Source: an uncultured Eubacteriales bacterium (GTDB lineage: Bacteria; Bacillota; Clostridia; Oscillospirales; Acutalibacteraceae). From it: a stretch of DNA of 64,000 nucleotides. The stretch lies in NCBI GenBank assembly GCA_934695425.1, contig CAKUVH010000002.1, forward strand, positions 142,315 to 206,314. The letters run 5' to 3'. The first letter of the stretch is position 1. Each line of letters begins with the position of its first letter. Shown here one piece after another: positions 43,050 to 51,064 of this stretch. The translations under genes and the position numbers were made by a program. The notes beneath the pieces are model-generated. The model ran no database searches and was not told where the DNA came from. It saw only the letters and a program-made list of their open reading frames with translations.

Positions 43050-44346
43050 TGAATTTTTAGAGGGAGCGTACGAAGATTACGGGTATATGCCGTCCGAGCT
43101 CGAGGACGCTACTCTGAATTGCGTGGCAGGAGGAAAAGGAAGTTTAAAAGGGAAAATGATGGCCGGAATGCTTTCGTCTATTACGTTGTTCCCGGTTAGC
43201 GCGGTGGGAACCAGCGCTTTGAATCAAGAGTCTTCTGATGGGGATGAAAAAAATCCTATCGATATTGTGGATGGCAAACAAAGTTCAAATATAGGGATAA
43301 AAGCACTCTCGGCAATGCGTTCCTATAAATATTTAAAAGGCGGTCCGAACATATTTAAGCCTGTCGATACCACAAAAAAATCTCATAGACGTTTAAGAGG
43401 AGTCGAAGGTCAGAAAAACGCCAAATCACAAATTGAAGCCTATCTTGAAAAAATCGAGAACGAAACACAAGAATGTTTGGAGCAAAACAAAAAATATAAT
43501 CACGCAGATGTACTTTGCTTTAACGGCGCCAGAGAAAAAGAATGGAGAGAAAGTTTGCGCGCCCTAAGAAATTATTATAAAACTCGTTTTCATCTTGCTC
43601 CGGGCAACCAAGCTGTATGCATAGACATCGTTCAAGGCGCATGGGGAAACAATACTTCAAAAATTGTTGAGGAGTTGCTTTCTAAAGCTCAGGATTTTGT
43701 TCAGAAAGATGGCAAATATTTAGTAGTTATCGAGGATTTAAACGATACTTTTAATAAAGATATTTACAATGCTTTTGCCGAAGCAAAAAAATCCGGTATT
43801 GTAGAGTTTAACGGTAAAAAATATGATTTATCCAAAGGAATGTTCGTGCTGATTTCATCAGTTGAAGATTCGAAAAAAGCTTTTTCGGACAACCTTTCTA
43901 ACGAAGTTCAAGATACGCTTAAAGAAGGAATTGTAAATTTTGAGGAATATACTCCTTCCGAATACAAAGAAATTATCAGAGATAAATTTTTGTTCGAAGA
44001 GACACTTATAGAAAGCTATTTAGATAGAAAATTGTTTTTATCCAAGAACAAAGACGAAGAAATATGGGAGAAATATTCCATGGCGCTAAACATGTTGGAT
44101 GACTATAAAGAAAATGTAAATGAAATTTCCCGCGAGCTGTATGATTACATACATTCTCATAGTTATAAGGATAATTGCAGCAGGATACCGTCGCTTTTAT
44201 TCAACTGGGAATATATGGAGCTCCTTGGAAAACAATCTCCCTATAAATTGATGTTCACGTCTGACCAAAAGAAAGTTGTAGATGAATTTAAGTCAGAAGC
44301 AGATAACGAAATAGACAAAAATAATTTTATAATAAGTAATATATAA
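42907..44346 (+). CDS. Nif11-like leader fused to a degenerate AAA+ domain, copy 3
   Basis: 479 residues. The leader (1-76) is almost identical to the second protein for the first 47 residues and ends NCVAGG, followed by MMAGMLSSITLFPVSAV. The body has RRLRGVEGQKNAKSQIEAYL, matching VKGQTKAKEQLRRAI of the first protein, but Walker A is replaced by FNGAREKEWRE and Walker B by VVIEDLNDTF. It is the most diverged of the three, and its C-terminal third (after about residue 355) shows no match to the others. ATG at 42907 follows GGGAGAG by six bases. A terminator follows. Confidence 0.7.
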   Translation: MVKNIDRMIESVIEREDLMRELAEQESYEDVYDFCTSIEDGYTQEELFEFLEGAYEDYGYMPSELEDATLNCVAGGKGSLKGKMMAGMLSSITLFPVSAVGTSALNQESSDGDEKNPIDIVDGKQSSNIGIKALSAMRSYKYLKGGPNIFKPVDTTKKSHRRLRGVEGQKNAKSQIEAYLEKIENETQECLEQNKKYNHADVLCFNGAREKEWRESLRALRNYYKTRFHLAPGNQAVCIDIVQGAWGNNTSKIVEELLSKAQDFVQKDGKYLVVIEDLNDTFNKDIYNAFAEAKKSGIVEFNGKKYDLSKGMFVLISSVEDSKKAFSDNLSNEVQDTLKEGIVNFEEYTPSEYKEIIRDKFLFEETLIESYLDRKLFLSKNKDEEIWEKYSMALNMLDDYKENVNEISRELYDYIHSHSYKDNCSRIPSLLFNWEYMELLGKQSPYKLMFTSDQKKVVDEFKSEADNEIDKNNFIISNI

Positions 44347-44349
44347 AAT

Positions 44350-44388
44350 TTTCCCGGAAAGTTGCCGTTTTAAGCACTTTCCGGGAAT
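44350..44388. terminator. Hairpin terminator after the leader-AAA+ operon
   Basis: TTCCCGGAAAGT and ACTTTCCGGGAA arms with a 13-base loop and T-rich sequence after; shared with the convergent gene. Confidence 0.75.
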
Positions 44389-44417
44389 TTATTTATAAGA
44401 TATTTAATTCAAAATCT

Positions 44418-45614
44418 CTAATAATTATTTTTCGTTCTTACGATTTCCATGTACAATTTTTGGAAATTATCTATTATTCCAACTAGCTTGCTTTTGTGAT
44501 CGTAAGTTTTTATTTGACTTTCCATACTTTTTGAAATGAGCCATATGTTAGATTCAATTTCTGATATTTTTTCTTCATCTTTCGGGAATTCTACTACAAT
44601 AGGGTCGGTGATTTCTTTCATAGAATTTAGACGTTTTATTCTAAGCTCAGCACAACTTGAATTGTAGTTTTCCAATTCGTTGCAGAGTTCTTCAAATTTG
44701 CTTCTAAACATACTGTCGGTAAGTAGTTTTTTGATTCTGTTTTTTAATTTCATTATTTCATAAAGATGTGAATTTATAGGCGCTTTGGGGCCGAGATTAT
44801 ATTCAAAATTTTTACGTAAATTCTCAATGTCAGCAAATACTTTATCTATTGTATCTTCGTCTTTGGCTGTGGCTATTTTGTCATCTTTCATGATTTTATT
44901 GATAGATTGAGTTGCTTCATTGATAGTTCGAATTTTATATTTTAACATATTATCAATAACAGTTCTCATAATATTTTTGAATTTTATTTCAGCGTTATCA
45001 CTTTTACAGAAATCACGGGTACACATTGATACCGAAGGGTCTTCTATTTCATAAATACTTTTAACTGTGTGGAAAAGTACATCTTTTAACACGTACTTTT
45101 TCGATTTGTCGTTGCCCAGAGTGTTGTTTTTCATAAACTTACAATCTTGAGTAATAATCGTTTCTATAAATTTTCCTACGCTATCGTGATAATTAGAAAG
45201 ATCGTCACGTATACTGTGCCAAACCGTGTCTACATATTTTGACTTTGCAATATTTCTTTCTTCTCTGTTTCTTGCGTAGTAGCAAGCTTCAAACCAACAG
45301 ACGCTGTCCGATTTTTGATGAGTTTTCTCTTCCGGAATGAAACCTGAACTATGTTTTATATATGCAGAATAAGCATCTGATATTACTACATACGTTATTC
45401 CGCCGGCAACAGCACACTTGACCAAATCAGTAAAAATTTCAACCTTTTCTTCGTATGTTAAAGTCTTTGTTTTGCCTTTGTTACAAATGCTTGAGTATTT
45501 TGATTCAGCATACCGGGTCTGTTGAGTATTTGCAAGTAAATTCGGCGCCGAACTTGATACCATTAAGCAACTTAATAAAGCAGAAATTGTTTTTTTATTT
45601 AAAACAACCATCAT
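44418..45614 (-). CDS. Exported protein of unknown function, helical
   Basis: 398 residues, no family recognised. Signal peptide at the N-terminus (ISALLSCLMVSSSAPNLLA, cleavage near residue 29), then a hydrophobic segment (about 70-86, CAVAGGITYVVISDAYSAY). The rest is charged and mostly helical with coiled-coil tendency (ENLRKNFEYNLGP, ELENYNSSCAELRIKRL). Two adjacent ATGs follow GGAGG at five and eight bases. It has its own strong promoter. It ends convergently with the leader-AAA+ operon, so both may be used in the same condition, but no functional link can be read. Its architecture resembles the exported unknown at 8181-8837. Confidence 0.68.
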   Translation of the reverse strand: MMVVLNKKTISALLSCLMVSSSAPNLLANTQQTRYAESKYSSICNKGKTKTLTYEEKVEIFTDLVKCAVAGGITYVVISDAYSAYIKHSSGFIPEEKTHQKSDSVCWFEACYYARNREERNIAKSKYVDTVWHSIRDDLSNYHDSVGKFIETIITQDCKFMKNNTLGNDKSKKYVLKDVLFHTVKSIYEIEDPSVSMCTRDFCKSDNAEIKFKNIMRTVIDNMLKYKIRTINEATQSINKIMKDDKIATAKDEDTIDKVFADIENLRKNFEYNLGPKAPINSHLYEIMKLKNRIKKLLTDSMFRSKFEELCNELENYNSSCAELRIKRLNSMKEITDPIVVEFPKDEEKISEIESNIWLISKSMESQIKTYDHKSKLVGIIDNFQKLYMEIVRTKNNY

Positions 45615-45643
45615 TTAAACCTCCTGATTTCTTACATATAATG

Positions 45644-45672
45644 ATTGTATCATGTGCTTTTAACAGAGTCAA
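45644..45672 (-). promoter_or_regulatory. Extended sigma-A promoter for the exported unknown gene
   Basis: Minus strand TTGACT (45672-45667), 17-base spacer, TGA then TACAAT (45649-45644). Confidence 0.75.
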
Positions 45673-45680
45673 CAATAAAA

Positions 45681-45709
45681 TTAACCTTCCACCTAAATGA
45701 AAGGTTAAT
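45681..45709 (-). terminator. Intrinsic terminator of tyrS
   Basis: TTAACCTT and AAGGTTAA arms; the minus strand continues with TTTTATT. Confidence 0.75.
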
Positions 45710-45728
45710 TTGAAAATTTTAACTTATA

Positions 45729-46952
45729 CTATTTTAAAATTACTTTTTTAAAAGTCTTTTTTCCTTTTTTTACAACTATGCCGCTTATTAAATTTGATTT
45801 GTTTATTTCAAAATTTACATCCGATATTTTTTCATTATCTATTGAAATTCCACCTTGTTGAACAAGTCGTCTTGCTTCGCTCTTAGATGGCGCAATTCCT
45901 GAATGTACAATTAATTCAACAATGTTCACGTTATCGCTTGTAATATCGGAGCTTTCCAAAACGACGGTAGGCATATTTTCTTCGGAATTTTTTGCTCCAA
46001 ACAAAGCTCTTGAAGTTTCTTGAGCTTTAACCGCTTCCTCTTCTCCGTGAACCAGTTTGGTTATTTCGAACGCCAAAACTTCTTTTATTTGGTTTATTTT
46101 TTCATCTTTGTATTCTGCGTATTCTTTTATTTTCTCTACAGGAATGAAAGTCAGCATATTCATACAATTTATAACATCTTTGTCGTCGACATTTCTCCAA
46201 TACTGATAAAAATCATACGGAGAAGTTTTTTCTTTATCTATCCACAAAGCTCCTTTTTCGGTTTTTCCCATTTTTTTACCTTCGCTCGTGGTCAAAAGCT
46301 TGAATGTAAGCCCAAAAACTTCTTTCTTGTCCATCTTTCTGGTAAGTTCAATACCACCGATTATGTTGCTCCACTGGTCATCTCCGCCAAGTTCTAACAG
46401 ACAGTTATACTTTCTGTTTAAAATCAAAAAGTCATAACTTTGCATCAACATATAGTTGAGTTCAAAAAAAGTTAAACCTTTTTCAAGTCGTTGTTTATAG
46501 CATTCTGCTGCAAGCATTCTGTTAACCGAAAAATGAACTCCCACTTCTCTTAAAAAGTCGATATACTTAAGACTTTCCAACCAATCCGCATTGTTGACAA
46601 CAATAGCTTTCCCCGGTGTAAGATCAAGAAATCTCGAAGCCTGTTTCTTAAAACATTCTATATTATGATTAATTTCCTCTTTGGTAAGCATTTTACGCAT
46701 ATCTGTTTTGCCGGATGGATCACCTACAAGGCCGGTTCCTCCACCGAAAAGAATAATCGGAATATGACCTGCACGTTGAAGGCGAGCCATTGCCATAATT
46801 TGAACAAAATGTCCCACGTGAAGGCTGTCTGCTGTCGGCTCAAAACCTATATAAAAATGAATTTTTTCATTATTTAAAAGATTTTTTACTTTTTCTTCAT
46901 TTGTAACCTGGGTAATTAAGCCTCTGTCGGTTAATTCCTTATAGATATCCAT
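45729..46952 (-). CDS. tyrS: Tyrosine-tRNA ligase
   Basis: Class I synthetase charging tRNA-Tyr. 407 residues: HIGH as HVGHFVQ, the Tyr pocket with GGDDQWSNI, KMSKS-type loop KKMGKTEKG, and a C-terminal S4-like RNA-binding domain (SKSEARRLVQQGGI). GAGGTG lies before the ATG. No T-box leader is recognised in the short 5' region, where a separate promoter is seen. It is divergent from rpoB. Confidence 0.96.
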   Translation of the reverse strand: MDIYKELTDRGLITQVTNEEKVKNLLNNEKIHFYIGFEPTADSLHVGHFVQIMAMARLQRAGHIPIILFGGGTGLVGDPSGKTDMRKMLTKEEINHNIECFKKQASRFLDLTPGKAIVVNNADWLESLKYIDFLREVGVHFSVNRMLAAECYKQRLEKGLTFFELNYMLMQSYDFLILNRKYNCLLELGGDDQWSNIIGGIELTRKMDKKEVFGLTFKLLTTSEGKKMGKTEKGALWIDKEKTSPYDFYQYWRNVDDKDVINCMNMLTFIPVEKIKEYAEYKDEKINQIKEVLAFEITKLVHGEEEAVKAQETSRALFGAKNSEENMPTVVLESSDITSDNVNIVELIVHSGIAPSKSEARRLVQQGGISIDNEKISDVNFEINKSNLISGIVVKKGKKTFKKVILK

Positions 46953-46993
46953 TGTACACCTCTGAAATGTATAAATTATTTACATACTTGTAC

Positions 46994-47022
46994 TTGACAC
47001 TTATTCAAAAATGTAGTAAAAT
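46994..47022 (+). promoter_or_regulatory. Strong sigma-A promoter for rpoBC
   Basis: TTGACA at 46994-46999 and TAAAAT at 47017-47022, spacer 17. Predicted transcription begins near 47029, leaving a 220-base untranslated leader before rpoB. Confidence 0.7.
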
Positions 47023-47066
47023 ACAATATTGCATTAATAATACGAGAACGCATTAAATTCAGTTCT

Positions 47067-47095
47067 ATACTATCATGAATTTATTGTAAAATCAA
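47067..47095 (-). promoter_or_regulatory. Sigma-A-type promoter for tyrS
   Basis: Minus strand TTGATT (47095-47090) and TAGTAT (47072-47067), spacer 17. It faces the rpoBC promoter, so the two transcripts overlap at their 5' ends. Confidence 0.55.
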
Positions 47096-47249
47096 GTAGA
47101 ATTTCATAATTTTTTTAACAAAATAATCTAAAATAAGACTGAAAGAAAATGTGTCGATCGATTATATATTATGATGTGTACACGATTATTATAATTATTT
47201 TTTGGCCAATTAATAATTAAAAAATATTGAAATGGAGTGTTTTTTATCT

Positions 47250-50200
47250 ATGGTAAATGTCAAACCTATTCAACTTGGAAAGACTACCAGAATGAGCTTT
47301 TCTAAAATTGACGAGGTGATAAAGCTTCCTAACTTGTTAGAAATTCAAAAAAATTCTTACAAGTGGTTTTTAGAAGAAGGTTTAAAAGAGGTATTTAAGG
47401 ATGTTTCCGGTATAACTGATTTTACAGGCAATTTGGTTCTGGACTTCGTTGATTATACTATGGACATTAACCACCCCACTTACGATATTAAAGAGTGCAA
47501 AGAAAGAGATACTACATATGCTGCTCCGCTCAGAGTTACCGCAAGACTCTTAAACAGAGAGACCGGGCAGGTTAAAGAATCCGAAGTCTTTATGGGCGAT
47601 TTTCCTATAATGACCGACAGCGGAACTTTTGTTATAAATGGAGCTGAACGTGTTGTTATATCTCAGCTCGTTAGATCTCCCGGCACTTATTTTAAGATGG
47701 AATACGATAAGACCGGTAAGGAACTTTACAGTTCGACCATAATTCCTAACCGCGGAGCATGGCTTGAATACGAAACCGATTCTAATGATGTTATGTATGT
47801 TAGAATTGATAAAAACAGAAAGATACCGCTTACCACATTCGTAAGAGCTTTGGGACTTGGCTCTGATCAAGAAATAACCGAATATTTCGGCGAAGATGAA
47901 CGCATATTGGCTACCATAGAGAAAGATGCCTGTAGATCAAAAGAAGAAGCTCTGTTTGAAGTATATAGAAAACTTCGTCCGGGCGAACCTCCTACATTAG
48001 AAAATTCTCAAGCTCATTTGAATTCCTTGCTTTTCGATGCAAGAAGATACGATTTATCAAGAGTCGGAAGATACAAATATAATAAAAAATTAGCTATTTC
48101 TCACAGAATAAAAGGTCAAGAACTTTCAAGGCCAATTCCTAATCCTCTTACCGGGGAAATTATGGCTGATATCGGAGAAGTTATTTCCGAAGAAAAAGCT
48201 TTGGAAATCGAAAATGCCGGCGTTTGTATGGCGTATGTTAAAAAAGGCGACAAAGAAATAAAAATAATTTCCAACGGCATGGTTGACATAACAAAATATG
48301 TTAATTTTGACGTCAAAAAAATGTGTGATATAAAAGAAAAAGTAAGATTTAGCATTCTTGCCGAAATCTTGGAATCATGCACAACAGAAAAAGAACTAAA
48401 ATCCGCAATAAGAGACAGAGCGGACGAACTGGTTCCTAAGCACATAATAGTAGATGATATTTTTGCTTCGATAAACTACATGACATGCCTTAATAACGGA
48501 ATAGGTGTAACTGACGATATAGACCACTTGGGCAACAGAAGAATCCGTTCAGTAGGAGAACTTTTGCAAAACCAGGTAAGAATAGGTTTTTCAAGACTCG
48601 AAAGAGTAATAAGAGAAAGAATGACTCTTCAAGCTCAAGACCTCGAAGTAATTACTCCTAACGCTTTAATTAATATAAGACCTATAGTTGCAGCAATAAA
48701 AGAATTTTTCGGTTCATCTCCTCTTTCACAGTTCATGGATCAAACTAACCCGCTTTCTGAACTCACTCACAAGAGAAGATTATCAGCTCTTGGACCGGGT
48801 GGATTGTCAAGAGACAGAGCCGGATTCGAAGTTCGTGACGTTCATTACAGCCACTACGGTCGTATGTGCCCAATCGAAACTCCTGAAGGACCTAACATCG
48901 GACTTATTTCTTATTTATCTACTTTCGCTAAAGTTAATGAGTACGGCTTTATAGAAGCGCCTTTCAGAAAAGTTGACAAATCCACAGGAATAGTTACATC
49001 AGAAGTTATTTATATGACTGCTGATGAAGAAGATGAGTACATTGTCGCTCAGGCTAACGAACCTCTTGACGAAGAAGGAAGATTTATTCATGCTAAAGTT
49101 AACGGTCGTTGCAGAGACGAGTTCGTAGAAGTTCCTCGCACCGAAGCTGACTTTATGGATGTTTCACCTAAGATGGTTGTATCTGTCGCCACGGCTATGA
49201 TACCTTTCTTGGAAAACGACGACGCCAACCGTGCGCTCATGGGTTCTAACATGCAGAAGCAAGCAGTGCCGCTATTAAAAAGCGAAGCTCCTATCGTGGG
49301 AACAGGTATGGAATATCAAGCCGGCGTGGATTCAGGCGTGTGTGTTCTTTCTAAAGAAGATGGCGTCGTGAAGAGCGTTAGTGCTGATAAAGTTGTTGTT
49401 CATTATGATTCCGGAAAAGATGAAGTATTCCACCTTATCAAGTTCACAAGATCCAACCAGAGCACATGTGTAAACCAGGTCCCGGTTGTTTCCGTAAATC
49501 AGAGAGTTAAAGCCGGCGAAGTCCTTGCGGATGGCCCTGCTACAGATCACGGAGAAATAAGTTTGGGAAAAAATGCTCTAATAGGGTTTATGACATGGGA
49601 AGGATACAACTACGAAGACGCAGTTTTGATAAGCGAAAAAGTTGTCCGTGAAGATGTATATACCTCTATCCACATAGAAGAGTATGAGATAGAATCCAGA
49701 GACACCAAATTAGGCCCCGAAGAAATCACAAGAGACATTCCTAACGTAAATGAAGATTTACTCAGAGACCTCGACGAAGACGGCGTTATTCGTGTCGGTG
49801 CAGAAGTTCGTGCAGGCGATATCCTTGTCGGTAAGGTAACACCTAAGGGAGAGACTGAGCTTACTGCTGAAGAAAGACTTCTTAGAGCAATTTTCGGTGA
49901 AAAAGCTCGCGAAGTTAGAGATACATCTTTGAGAGTTCCTCACGGAGAATATGGAATAGTTGTAGATGTAAAAGTTTTCACTCGTGAAAACAGCAAAGAT
50001 GAGCTTTCTCCGGGCGTAAATAAAGTCGTAAGATGTTACATCGCACAAAAGAGAAAGATTTCAGTAGGAGATAAGATGGCGGGTCGTCACGGTAACAAGG
50101 GTGTTGTTTCCAGAATTTTACCTGTTGAAGATATGCCTTTCTTGCCCGACGGAACACCTCTTGATATAGTTCTTAACCCACTCGGCGTTCCTTCTCGTAT

Positions 50201-50972
50201 GAACATCGGTCAGGTTTTGGAAGTTCACCTTGGATACGCTGCAAAAGCTCTGGGATGGAAAATTGCTACACCTGTATTTGATGGTGCGCACGAAGGAGAT
50301 ATATTCCAATGCTTGAAAGACGCAGGATATAGCGAAAATGGTAAAATGTGGCTTAAAGATGGACGTACAGGTGAATATTTTGATAATCCTGTTACAGTTG
50401 GATACATGTATTATTTGAAACTTCACCATTTGGTTGATGATAAGATTCATGCTCGTTCAACCGGACCTTATTCTCTTGTAACTCAGCAACCTCTCGGAGG
50501 TAAAGCACAGTTCGGCGGTCAGCGTTTCGGAGAAATGGAAGTTTGGGCGCTGGAAGCTTATGGTGCAGCTTATACACTTCAAGAAATTCTTACAGTTAAG
50601 TCGGATGACGTTGTTGGCCGTGTAAAAACTTATGAAGCTATCGTCAAAGGTCAAAATATACCTAAGCCGGGAATACCTGAATCATTTAAAGTTCTTATTA
50701 AAGAGCTTCAATCAATGGGTCTCGATTTGTCAGTTTTGGATAAAGACAATAACGAAATAGATCTTAAACGTGATTTTGATGAAGAAGACGATATGGGTCT
50801 TTCGATAGAAAAAGACATTTTGGGCTCGGATGTTATAGGCAAAGATGAAAAAGGCTTTAACATGGATGACGATGATTCTGATGATGATTTATACGAAGAT
50901 GAAACGGATAGTATGGATTTTGACGATGATTTGAATGATAGCCTGGACGATGAATTGGATGAAGAATTTTAA
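47250..50972 (+). CDS. rpoB: DNA-directed RNA polymerase subunit beta
   Basis: Catalytic subunit of RNA polymerase. 1240 residues with the conserved rifampicin region (SQFMDQTNPLSELTHKRRLSALGPGG), GRMCPIETPEGPNIGL, the active-site lysines near GDKMAGRHGNKG and the C-terminal GGKAQFGGQRFGEMEVWALEA in parts. The C-terminal tail (last 60 residues) is very acidic (MDDDDSDDDLYEDE). ATG at 47250 begins MVNVKPIQLGKTTRMSF with GGAGTG ten bases upstream; an ATG at 47232 overlaps that ribosome site. The common upstream rplKAJL genes are missing; tyrS lies there instead. Confidence 0.98.
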   Translation: MVNVKPIQLGKTTRMSFSKIDEVIKLPNLLEIQKNSYKWFLEEGLKEVFKDVSGITDFTGNLVLDFVDYTMDINHPTYDIKECKERDTTYAAPLRVTARLLNRETGQVKESEVFMGDFPIMTDSGTFVINGAERVVISQLVRSPGTYFKMEYDKTGKELYSSTIIPNRGAWLEYETDSNDVMYVRIDKNRKIPLTTFVRALGLGSDQEITEYFGEDERILATIEKDACRSKEEALFEVYRKLRPGEPPTLENSQAHLNSLLFDARRYDLSRVGRYKYNKKLAISHRIKGQELSRPIPNPLTGEIMADIGEVISEEKALEIENAGVCMAYVKKGDKEIKIISNGMVDITKYVNFDVKKMCDIKEKVRFSILAEILESCTTEKELKSAIRDRADELVPKHIIVDDIFASINYMTCLNNGIGVTDDIDHLGNRRIRSVGELLQNQVRIGFSRLERVIRERMTLQAQDLEVITPNALINIRPIVAAIKEFFGSSPLSQFMDQTNPLSELTHKRRLSALGPGGLSRDRAGFEVRDVHYSHYGRMCPIETPEGPNIGLISYLSTFAKVNEYGFIEAPFRKVDKSTGIVTSEVIYMTADEEDEYIVAQANEPLDEEGRFIHAKVNGRCRDEFVEVPRTEADFMDVSPKMVVSVATAMIPFLENDDANRALMGSNMQKQAVPLLKSEAPIVGTGMEYQAGVDSGVCVLSKEDGVVKSVSADKVVVHYDSGKDEVFHLIKFTRSNQSTCVNQVPVVSVNQRVKAGEVLADGPATDHGEISLGKNALIGFMTWEGYNYEDAVLISEKVVREDVYTSIHIEEYEIESRDTKLGPEEITRDIPNVNEDLLRDLDEDGVIRVGAEVRAGDILVGKVTPKGETELTAEERLLRAIFGEKAREVRDTSLRVPHGEYGIVVDVKVFTRENSKDELSPGVNKVVRCYIAQKRKISVGDKMAGRHGNKGVVSRILPVEDMPFLPDGTPLDIVLNPLGVPSRMNIGQVLEVHLGYAAKALGWKIATPVFDGAHEGDIFQCLKDAGYSENGKMWLKDGRTGEYFDNPVTVGYMYYLKLHHLVDDKIHARSTGPYSLVTQQPLGGKAQFGGQRFGEMEVWALEAYGAAYTLQEILTVKSDDVVGRVKTYEAIVKGQNIPKPGIPESFKVLIKELQSMGLDLSVLDKDNNEIDLKRDFDEEDDMGLSIEKDILGSDVIGKDEKGFNMDDDDSDDDLYEDETDSMDFDDDLNDSLDDELDEEF

Positions 50973-50983
50973 TTAAATTTAAC

Positions 50984-51008
50984 ACAGGGAAAATGCGTTT
51001 TCCCTGTC
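50984..51008 (+). promoter_or_regulatory. Hairpin in the rpoB-rpoC gap
   Basis: Perfect arms ACAGGGAAAA and TTTTCCCTGT with a short loop, no following T run. It may stabilise or process the mRNA; termination is unlikely. Confidence 0.6.
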
Positions 51009-51064
51009 ATTCCATTACTTTTGTGAATTTTAATCATACATAATAAAAAACAAGGGGTTGCGGT

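Noticed and set aside
39234..44346. Conventional RiPP gene cluster
   Set aside because: No modification enzyme, C39 peptidase or transporter is present, and the cores are hundreds of residues of AAA+-like sequence.
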